This document shows, piece after piece, positions 58,001 to 64,000 of a stretch of DNA of 64,000 nt. The notes beneath the pieces are model-generated. The model saw only the letters and a program-made list of their open reading frames with translations. It had not been told where the DNA came from and did not search any database. The DNA is taken from positions 1 through 64,000 of the forward strand of contig CAIWDD010000129.1 of assembly GCA_903911355.1 (NCBI GenBank). The letters are read 5' to 3'. Position 1 is the stretch's first letter; each line of letters begins with the position of its first letter. Origin of the DNA: an uncultured Nodularia sp. (GTDB lineage: Bacteria > Cyanobacteriota > Cyanobacteriia > Cyanobacteriales > Nostocaceae). Made by a program: the position numbers and the translations under genes.

Positions 58001-58783
58001 TATTGGTTTTATCGGGTGGCCATCTTCCCCGCTTTTTGATGATGTCTGTCGCTGAAGATACCACTTTAAATATTCCCGGGGGGATGTGAAAAATCCCTCA
58101 TATTCAGGATGCAGTAACCCCATATTCGGGGTTTCCTGTGGTGGGGGAATGTCGCCAACCTTTAAATTTAAATATTTTTCTGCTAGTATCCAGAATAGGG
58201 CAGCAACGTTTTCAGAACCGCCAGCGTTCCAATATCCATAGATAATTAACCAGTTGCGTAAGTCTTGAACTTTCTTTACTGGAATGAATTTCAGCAGTTT
58301 AGGACCGATTTTTAAGAAGCTAATATACCCAGCAAGTTTGTCTTCTTCCCGTCCGTTGCTGAATTTGTCCAGGATGAATTTAACTGGTTTTGGCATTCCT
58401 TTGGGTTGGCCGCCAATGGTAAAGTTACCCAACTGGGTTAAACTCATTAGCTCTAAGGCTGACTCGAATACCAGACGGATGGGAATTTGGTTAATGCGCG
58501 ATCGCAGCCACAAAACCTGATCATAATCAAATAGTAAGCTGCCGAAAAACACATCCGCCCCATCCAGTGCTGCTTCTACTTCCCCTGGGTCAGTGGTAAT
58601 ATTGCGATCGCTAAACACCCGAATATCCAGAGGACACCGTGATTTAGCCAACTCAGCCGCCTTCTTGTACAAGTCAGCATTAAACGATTCAAATCCAGCA
58701 ATCAAGATAATACGTTTCATGCCAAAGCTACTAAAGATACCTTTACTGATGATCTTAAACGTACTTTCAGTTTCATGACCCAT
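55031..58783 (-). CDS. bchH: Magnesium chelatase subunit H paralogue
   Basis: About 1250 residues of the ChlH/BchH/CobN family, the porphyrin-binding subunit of Mg-chelatase. Recognisable parts: RIILIAGFESFNADLYKKAA, GYWNAGGSENVAALFWILAE, a central VHFGMHGTVEWLPG and LLGDLPNLYIYAANNPSE typical of the family, and the C-terminal AFEISQRMTALIGWGGTADF. It is shorter at the N-terminus than the usual ~1330-residue cyanobacterial ChlH, so it may be the second copy. Starts ATG 58783 or 58720 (MKRIILIAGF), which fits short homologues better. Family is sure; the subtype is not. Confidence 0.8.
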   Translation of the reverse strand: MGHETESTFKIISKGIFSSFGMKRIILIAGFESFNADLYKKAAELAKSRCPLDIRVFSDRNITTDPGEVEAALDGADVFFGSLLFDYDQVLWLRSRINQIPIRLVFESALELMSLTQLGNFTIGGQPKGMPKPVKFILDKFSNGREEDKLAGYISFLKIGPKLLKFIPVKKVQDLRNWLIIYGYWNAGGSENVAALFWILAEKYLNLKVGDIPPPQETPNMGLLHPEYEGFFTSPREYLKWYLQRQTSSKSGEDGHPIKPIVGILLYRKHVITQQPYIPQLIHRFEQGGLIPLPIFINGVEGHVAVRDWMTSDHEAQQRKQGNIETYSLSDQAVQVDAIVSTIGFPLVGGPAGSMEAGRQVEVAKRILTAKNVPYIVAAPLLIQDIHSWTRQGVGGLQSVVLYALPELDGAIDTIPLGGLVGEQIYLVPERVQRLIGRVKNWVSLRQKLPSQRKIAIILYGFPPGYGAVGTAALLNVPRSLVKFLHALKDQGYDVGDIPEDGEELIRQVKAADEEMETWQKNQPFPSSANTVHVRKLERWLGYLLTSRIEKQWKSLRGTGIKTYGEELHIGGIQLGNIWIGVQPPLGIQGDPMRLMFERDLTPHPQYAAFYKWLQNDFAADAVVHFGMHGTVEWLPGSPLGNTGYSWSDILLGDLPNLYIYAANNPSESILAKRRGYGVLISHNVPPYGRAGLYKELLSLRDLIAEYREDPQKNYALKEVICKQIVDTGLDADCPFTDAQRLGIAFSPENVRMFSAHAFDDYLLKLYEYLQVLENRLFSSGLHILGEPPNQEELAGYLEAYFGKESQGSTEHPQEEQLVTDLLMQSTDELRSLLRGLNGEYILPAPGGDLLRDGAGVLPTGRNIHALDPYRMPSPAAYARGREIGEKIIAQHLAEHKTYPETVAVMLWGLDAIKTKGESLGILLELVGAEPVKEGTGRIVRYQLKPLAEVGHPRIDILGNLSGIFRDSFVNIIELLDDLFQRAADADEPEEQNFIRKHALALQAQGVENSSARLFSNPAGDFGSLVNDQVVDGNWESGEELGKTWEGRNVFSYGRQDKGQARPEVLNTLLQTSDRIVQEIDSVEYGLTDIQEYYANTGGLKKAAEKQRGKKVTTSFVESFSKDSTPRNLDDLLRMEYRSKLVNPKWAQAMANQGSGGAFEISQRMTALIGWGGTADFQDDWVYDQAADTYALDAEMAEKLRRANPEAFRNILSRMIEAHGRGLWQADADKIGKLRQLYELTEEQLEGVTV

Positions 58784-59683
58784 TCCCCAAAATGAATTTG
58801 GTCATCTACCAATAGACCTAGGGTTATGGCGACCGAAAATAATTCGGCAATTTGGCATATTTTCTTACTTAAGATTTAATATGATTAAATTCTCGAATAT
58901 CGTTGTGTGACAATACCGACTTGCAGAATCCCTCAGTTAACTACTGGGGGTATTTTTTCATTTTATAGCACTACGCATAGACGTTAGGACATCATAATTG
59001 TGGTTTTAAGGGAACAGGGAATAGGGAACAGGGAACAGGGAACAGGGAATAGGGAAATGTCCTAAATTTTTATATTAGGGAACAGGGAACAGGGAACAGG
59101 GAATAGGGAGGAGGGAGGAGGGAGCAGGGAATGGGGAACGCACAAAAAACAATAAAATCCAGTTCCCTCCCCTTACAAGGGGAGGGTTAGGGTGGAGTGA
59201 AACAATAGTTGATACACTAATCATACCTTTTAAAACATCCTCTAAGAGTAAATATCACTAGAGGAATATACAAAGATTGCCTTAATGTGGAATTTTTTCA
59301 TAGAGATGTACAATAAGAATAACTGCCAAAGGTTCAAGCTTACTTCTACCATTACAGGAAGCGGGTTTCACCCCAGTTATTGGTTCCTGTAGTCAACCTA
59401 TATGCATTAGCAGTAAGTCATGAAAAACATACCTGTAGGCACAGGAAAGATTGCGTAAAACCTGCGTTAACCAGATTGAATCACTGCTCTGGGCTTTACA
59501 TTTGGGAATCTCTACAATTAGGACAACTTGAGTTTATTTGCAACTAGTCCCCCCTTGGTAAAATCAAAGTTTTTTGATTTTGGGATTTAAACTGTTGCAA
59601 ATGGTAGCTCTATTTACGCCATGAAACCAGACTATTGACAAATTACCCCAAAGCGTTGCCAAATTTAAAATCTAGAGGAGTCA
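58784..59683. other. Repeat-rich intergenic region
   Basis: About 900 bases with no gene. At 58984-59065 a 9-base inverted repeat TTAGGACAT/ATGTCCTAA brackets tandem GGGAACA heptamers. It abuts 59065-59248, a truncated, inverted copy of the MITE-like element of 63581-63791, sharing GGGTTAGGGTGGAGT-type and CAATAGTTGATACACTAATC segments and the end ATCCTCTAAGAG. At 59353-59391 TACAGGAA pairs with TTCCTGTA, a possible small RNA hairpin. The promoter of the LabA-like gene must lie to the right. Confidence 0.7.
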
Positions 59684-60394
59684 ATGACTAGCACCAATTT
59701 TACCAAAGCAGAAAAGCCCCATAAACGACCACAGGAAGAACCTGATTTACCCAGAAAAAACTTAATAAAAAATAGTGCCAAAAATGAACATTCCCCAAAA
59801 ATAGAGCAATTACCTGATGGTTCCTCATTAAATATTGAAAATCGTGGTCGAGTAGCTATTTTCATTGATGGCGTCAGTCTATTTCAAACAGCTTTACAAT
59901 TGAGTATTGAAATCGACTATCTCAAATTGCTGTGTTATTTAACTGGGGGTTCGCGGTTGTTGCGAGCTTTCTTTTACACTGCTATCGATACGTCAAGACT
60001 AGGTGCTACACGTTCACGCCCTAACGAAAAGCAACAAGGTTTTCTTTTTTGGATGCGTCGAAATGGTTATCGTGTGGTTACCAAAGAAGTACAACTGGCA
60101 GACCATACAAAAAAACACAACTTGAATGTAGAAATTGCTGTGGATATGATTACCTTAGCTCCTTACTATGATACAGCTATCTTAGTTAGTGGAGACGGAG
60201 ATTTAGCCTATGCGGTCAATGCAGTTACCGCTACAGGTTCTCGCGTTGAATTGGTTAGTTTGCGAACCATGACCAGCGATAATTTAATTGATGTTGCTGA
60301 CGAATTTATTGACCTCGATAGGATGAAACAATACATTCAAAAAGATTCCCATCTCGGCTATAGTTATCGCATGCTTTCTAATTCCAAGCTGTAA
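59684..60394 (+). CDS. LabA-like NYN domain protein
   Basis: A 236-residue protein with a NYN (PIN-like nuclease) domain: AIFIDGVSLFQTALQ (about 64-78), the conserved IAVDMITLAPYYDTAILVSG and GDGDLAYAVNAVTATGSRV. LabA-type proteins are known in cyanobacteria; LabA influences circadian output in Synechococcus. The first 55 residues are basic and unstructured (HKRPQEEPDLPRKNLIKN). The NYN fold suggests RNA cleavage, with acidic residues conserved. No operon. Confidence 0.85.
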   Translation: MTSTNFTKAEKPHKRPQEEPDLPRKNLIKNSAKNEHSPKIEQLPDGSSLNIENRGRVAIFIDGVSLFQTALQLSIEIDYLKLLCYLTGGSRLLRAFFYTAIDTSRLGATRSRPNEKQQGFLFWMRRNGYRVVTKEVQLADHTKKHNLNVEIAVDMITLAPYYDTAILVSGDGDLAYAVNAVTATGSRVELVSLRTMTSDNLIDVADEFIDLDRMKQYIQKDSHLGYSYRMLSNSKL

Positions 60395-60832
60395 ATCTCC
60401 ACGCCTTATTGAGCTAAGACAATGATTACTGCCTACCTACTAATGCCAGAAAGTAGAATGGCAAACTCGGGAATTACTCTGCGTATTTTTTTTGATTATT
60501 TATACATTGGTCACAGGATTTCTATGACTGATACATTCTTTCTGTATAGTTGGTTACCGGGGGTTACACCCCTGTGACAACTGGTTCCAGAATGAATTAA
60601 TGTAAATTGGTCTAACTGAAAATTAGTCATAATTGCCACCCACTAATTTTTAGCTAAAATTAACCATAAATACTGTTTGCTTCTCAGGGGTAATATTATC
60701 TATCTCACTAAAAAATATTAGTGCAGTATCAGAAGGAAGAAGATCGAAGTTACATATATCTGTATTTTGGGAAATCCAATCATATAATAGCTGTATTCAC
60801 TTGAGTGGTAGTAATCATAAGGAGTGTGAAAC
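60395..60832. other. Intergenic region
   Basis: About 440 bases with no open frame of note. A short hairpin (GGGGTTACACCCC, about 60558-60571) lies in the middle. The right end has AAGGAGTG before the next gene's ATG. Confidence 0.4.
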
Positions 60833-61117
60833 ATGAATCAGATCCAAGTAACATTACTATTAAGTTATTTCCTGATGAGCTGCTATTTCTTCACCAATTG
60901 GCTAAAATTTTCTCTGCGTCATCCGACTTCTACCCCCGAAGAGAAATTTTTATCTTTTGTGGTGTTTCTGGTCACAACGATTTTATGGCCTGTAGTTATC
61001 ATCATGAACCTGTGGCAAATTTGCAATAAACGAAAAATGGAACTGAGCAATGTCATTCCTGTGATTTTCGCAATGTTTGCCTTTAGTCTTTCATACTATT
61101 TAACTTATTGGTATTAA
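60833..61117 (+). CDS. Small membrane protein
   Basis: A 94-residue hydrophobic protein with three predicted membrane segments (about 5-22, 40-60, 72-92), a basic loop (NKRKMEL) and a tail of SYYLTYWY. No recognisable family; ATG 60833 has AAGGAGTG just upstream. Unknown function; unrelated to neighbours. Confidence 0.6.
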   Translation: MNQIQVTLLLSYFLMSCYFFTNWLKFSLRHPTSTPEEKFLSFVVFLVTTILWPVVIIMNLWQICNKRKMELSNVIPVIFAMFAFSLSYYLTYWY

Positions 61118-61312
61118 CGCGGTCTCTGTTATCAAAATTTATTCTGCTGATTCCCTTCTAATTTTGAGCAGTTCAAGGATACACCCCTGCATGCTATAAG
61201 GCTGCAATTCCATATATAAAAGTTAAATAATATCTCAGCACAAACCGAGAACTGCTATTGGTTATAAATCAACACAAAATACCAACATTATTCAGGGTGC
61301 ATGCCATCTGAA

Positions 61313-61810
61313 TTATATCACCATTTCAAATTCTAACTGATGACTCTCGAATAAATCATGAGTGAAATGATCCACTACATTAGTATCAGCCAGTTCTAAA
61401 TTATAAAAATCTACAACTTCATGTGCAAAATAGGGTCCCGCGTGCCAAGTACCCTGGTTTAATTTGATAAAGCAATTTCCCGGTATACGGAAAGCAGCCA
61501 TCTGGGCTAATACTGGTTGATTTAAATGATTATGAGGAGGACAAACAGCCATTAACCAGTCCTTTCCTCCTAAAGAACCTAAACATTGGGTACATTGTAA
61601 ATGACGAGTAATTTTATCAAACTTACGACCCCGATTTTCTAGCCTCATAATATAAAATCGCGGCGTCCCATTTTGTAAGTTTAATTGCGCATCTTTCCCA
61701 TCAAAATTCTTGCCATCTTCACTAGGGAAAATTACCTGACCATAAGACCGAAAATTTTCTGGTGTTATCCATTGGGCCGGTAATTGTTGCACTGTTTTTG
61801 ATTTAATCAT
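61313..61810 (-). CDS. allA: Ureidoglycolate lyase family protein
   Basis: A 165-residue AllA-type protein (cupin-like fold), which splits ureidoglycolate to glyoxylate and urea. Recognisable parts: WITPENFRSYGQVIFPSEDG, RFYIMRLENRGRKFDKITRH, WLMAVCPP, FRIPGNCFIKLNQGTWHAGP and FYNLELADTNVVDH. Most conserved His residues are present (HxxC of TRHLQCTQC, GTWHAGP). No other allantoin genes are in the window, so activity on another ureido compound is possible. Confidence 0.8.
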   Translation of the reverse strand: MIKSKTVQQLPAQWITPENFRSYGQVIFPSEDGKNFDGKDAQLNLQNGTPRFYIMRLENRGRKFDKITRHLQCTQCLGSLGGKDWLMAVCPPHNHLNQPVLAQMAAFRIPGNCFIKLNQGTWHAGPYFAHEVVDFYNLELADTNVVDHFTHDLFESHQLEFEMVI

Positions 61811-61882
61811 AAATCTGACTGCTTATCTTAGAATATTATTTTTTCTGTCCACTTATATCAGGATCTGATCTGGGGTGAACTT

Positions 61883-62887
61883 ATGCCAATCTATGTATAT
61901 TGGGGTGAAGATGATTTCGCCATGGAAAAGGCAGTGGCGACATTGCGCGATCGCATCCTTGATCCCCTGTGGATAAGTTTTAACTATACAATCCTATCAC
62001 CAGATCAACCAGATGCAGCAATTGCTGGTTTAAATCAAGTGATGACACCAGCCTTTGGTGCTGGTGGACGGTTGGTGTGGCTAGTTAATAGCACAATCTG
62101 TCAGCATTGCCCAGAGAATATTTTAGCAGAACTAACGCGAACTTTGTCAGTCATTCCCGATAACTCCTGGTTATTACTCACCAGTCGCAACAAACCAGAT
62201 GAACGCATCAAATCCACTAAATTACTGAAAAAATGCGCTAGTGAATTTCGAGAATTTTCCCTCATCCCACCTTGGAAAACAGAATTGCTGGTAGAGTCCG
62301 TTAATCAAGTGGCTGAAACCGTGGGGGTGAAACTAAGTTCCCGCGGTGCGGAACTTTTAGCTGAGGCTGTAGGTAATGATACACGCTTGCTGTATAATGA
62401 AATGGAAAAACTGCGACTTTATACAACTAATACCACTAAGCCTCTAGACATAGATACCATTACGCAATTAGTCAGAAATACTACCCAAAATAGTCTACAA
62501 TTAGCAGCAGCAATTAGAATGGGAGATACACCCAAAGCCTTGAGCATTTTGGCTGATCTGATCAATGCTGCGGAACCGGGACTACGGATAGTTGCTACTC
62601 TCATAGGTCAATTCCGTACCTGGTTATTAGTGAAGATAGCCATGGAAAACGGAGAACGTAACCCCCAAGCGATCGCCCAAGTAGCCGAAATTAACAACCC
62701 TAAACGCATTTACTTCTTACAGCAAGAAGTCAAATTACTTTCTCTAGAGCAACTCATCTCTTGCTTACCACTACTACTACAATTAGAAGTAAGTCTCAAG
62801 CAAGGATCCCCTGAAGTATCTGCACTGCAGACAAAAGTTATAGAAATTTGTCAAGTATGCCAAGTTCGTAGACACTCCCAAGGCTAG
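61883..62887 (+). CDS. holA: DNA polymerase III subunit delta
   Basis: A 334-residue clamp-loader delta subunit. It begins MPIYVYWGEDDFAMEKAVAT, has PDNSWLLLTSRNKPDERIKS, KLSSRGAELLAEAVGNDTRL and the ending VSLKQGSPEVSALQTKVIEI typical of HolA. It opens the sliding clamp with delta' and the ATPase subunits. ATG 61883, 72 bases after the divergent allA-like gene. Confidence 0.9.
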   Translation: MPIYVYWGEDDFAMEKAVATLRDRILDPLWISFNYTILSPDQPDAAIAGLNQVMTPAFGAGGRLVWLVNSTICQHCPENILAELTRTLSVIPDNSWLLLTSRNKPDERIKSTKLLKKCASEFREFSLIPPWKTELLVESVNQVAETVGVKLSSRGAELLAEAVGNDTRLLYNEMEKLRLYTTNTTKPLDIDTITQLVRNTTQNSLQLAAAIRMGDTPKALSILADLINAAEPGLRIVATLIGQFRTWLLVKIAMENGERNPQAIAQVAEINNPKRIYFLQQEVKLLSLEQLISCLPLLLQLEVSLKQGSPEVSALQTKVIEICQVCQVRRHSQG

Positions 62888-63083
62888 AAGCGCTGGGGAT
62901 TCTTGATTCATTTAGCCCACTTAGTTAGAGGAGTTTCCCCACCCAAACAGAGGTTGTTCTGGTAAAGATTAAAGAGCAAAAAGATAAAAATTTTATTCAA
63001 ATGCAGTTTTGTTGGAACTTCTGACTCCTAAAATAATTCAAAGATATTAACTATTCCTATTATACTTGTGTGTCATAGACTTT

Positions 63084-63572
63084 ATGAAAGCAACCCCTAA
63101 TTTATTTTGTCACACTAGTCTCCAACATATGCTCTCCCAGATTCTATGTTTAGGCATTCTCACCACTGCTAGTTTCATCACTAGCGGTCTTACCTTCAGT
63201 TACCAAGCCCATGGTCAAACACCACCTGTAAACAATTCCATTGATAATACTGAAATTACCAACTACGCCCAAGCTATTTTGGCGATGGAAACAGGGCGAC
63301 AACGGGCTTTTGAGGAAATTAAAAAACTGATTGGGGGTGGAGAAATGCCCAGAATCTTTTGTAACGACCCCAAGAGTATCCAAGAGCTACCACGTCCGGC
63401 TCAAAATATTGCCGTGAATTACTGTAATCATTCTCAGAAAATAGTTGAAAATAATGGACTCAGTATTGATCAATTTAACAAAATCACTATGGAGCTACAA
63501 AGTAACAATAACTTAAAACGAGAAGTTTATAATACGTTGATTCGCTTGCAAAAGACTCCAGAATCTCCATAG
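63084..63572 (+). CDS. DUF4168 domain protein, exported
   Basis: A 162-residue protein with a signal peptide (LSQILCLGILTTASFITSG then SYQAHGQ, cleaved about residue 46) and a DUF4168 helical domain (NYAQAILAMETGRQRAFEEI, IDQFNKITMELQSNNNLKRE). DUF4168 proteins are periplasmic and of unknown function. The ATG at 63084 is preferred over an upstream TTG; a third start (about residue 16, MLSQ) also gives a good signal peptide. It ends 8 bases before the MITE-like element. Confidence 0.75.
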   Translation: MKATPNLFCHTSLQHMLSQILCLGILTTASFITSGLTFSYQAHGQTPPVNNSIDNTEITNYAQAILAMETGRQRAFEEIKKLIGGGEMPRIFCNDPKSIQELPRPAQNIAVNYCNHSQKIVENNGLSIDQFNKITMELQSNNNLKREVYNTLIRLQKTPESP

Positions 63573-63580
63573 GTGACATC

Positions 63581-63791
63581 CTCTAAGAGGATGTTTGATA
63601 AGTCATGATTAGTGTATCAACTATTGTTTGACCCCACCCTAACCATCCCCTTGTCAGGGGAGGGGACTGGATTTTATTGTTTTTTGTGCGTTCCCCATTC
63701 CCCATTCCCCATTCCCCATTCCCCATTCCCTGTTCCCTGTTCCCTAATATAAAAATTACCTGTTTAATACTTTCCAAACATCCCCTAAGAG
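63581..63791 (+). mobile_element. MITE-like element with terminal inverted repeats
   Basis: About 211 bases. The left end CTCTAAGAGGATGTTTG and the right end CAAACATCCCCTAAGAG are inverted repeats with two mismatches in 17. Between them lie CATGATTAGTGTATCAACTA, a GGGATGGTTAGGGTGG-type segment (here inverse), ATTTTATTG, and CCCCATT heptamers. No open frame. Related partial copies occur at 39896-39957 and, inverted, at 59065-59248. No target duplication could be confirmed. Confidence 0.65.
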
Positions 63792-63925
63792 TGAGTCGTC
63801 AGGTTGCTGTTTCAGCTAAAAACCGCCCCTTTTAGTGCGGTTACCACAACTGGGGAAGAAATTAATAGATTTTAATATTACGTTACAATTATTGGATACA
63901 GCATATGTATTCAAAGGTGTACGGC

Positions 63926-64000
63926 ATGAATGGTACAATTCGCGTTGGCAATCTCTTCGGGATTCCCTTCTATATCCATCCGTCGTGGTTTCTCGTGCTG
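63926..64000 (+). CDS. Site-2 protease (M50) family, start only
   Basis: The first 25 residues (MNGTIRVGNLFGIPFYIHPS then WFLVL) of a membrane-embedded metalloprotease; the motif GxxFGIPxxIHPSWF is typical of the Rip1/M50 subfamily. The remainder, including the HExxH motif, is off the window. Confidence 0.75.
   Translation, partial: MNGTIRVGNLFGIPFYIHPSWFLVL

Noticed and set aside
63583-63777. Minus-strand open frame with GNGEWGMG repeats
   Set aside because: Low-complexity translation of the heptamer core of the MITE-like element.

Overview
The window comes from a heterocyst-forming cyanobacterium (Nostocales). It carries a heterocyst glycolipid (HGL) polyketide synthase cluster with hetI and hglB/hetM, paired HGL export and glycosylation genes, chlP, cpcT, a Ycf34 gene, many HIP1 octamers (GCGATCGC) and short tandem heptamer repeats of the kind common in Nostocales. 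I cannot place it to genus.

Layout. 1-3.8 kb: the 5' part of a YegI-like protein kinase with WD40 repeats, a Panacea/MazF-type toxin-antitoxin pair and tRNA-Gly(CCC). 3.8-7.5 kb: an orphan DppC-type permease, chlP and cysA. 7.7-24.3 kb: hetI, then on the minus strand the HGL synthase operon, transcribed hglE-hglD-hglC-pfaD-like-hglB, with a small unknown gene upstream. 25-26.3 kb: a ParB-like protein fused to a decayed DNA methyltransferase domain. 27-36 kb: a plus-strand operon-like run hgdB-hgdC-hgdA, GT2, DUF2141, two tandem GT2 paralogues and hglT, preceded by a perfect GTA-N8-TAC NtcA-type box. 36-36.6 kb: a field of palindromic repeats whose first unit forms the C-terminus of HglT. 36.6-39.7 kb: TPR protein, cpcT, phosphoesterase, tRNA-Cys. 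40-41.6 kb: HigB/HigA-peptidase pair and a probable scar of a type I restriction locus. 41.8-45.7 kb: a fused di-iron hydroxylase/short-chain dehydrogenase followed by a second DevB-DevC pair. 45.8-64 kb: mostly housekeeping genes (MMADHC-like, K+ channel, argD, tsaB, ycf34, cca, a second Mg-chelatase H, LabA-like, allA, holA, DUF4168, the start of an M50 protease), broken by an orphan outer-membrane usher-like gene and a sensor kinase collapsed by deletion.

How the genes work together. HetI should load phosphopantetheine on the carrier domains of HglE and HglB. HglE/HglD/HglC and the PfaD-like reductase would build and reduce a very long chain, and HglB would release it reductively. The glycosyltransferases, ending with HglT, add sugar, and HgdB/HgdC with an ATPase encoded elsewhere and TolC would export the product to the heterocyst laminated layer. 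The 41.8-45.7 kb module looks like a second lipid tailoring plus export unit and is the best candidate for something not yet described. The window also shows genome decay: two deletion scars, a degenerate enzyme domain and several families of short dispersed repeats.
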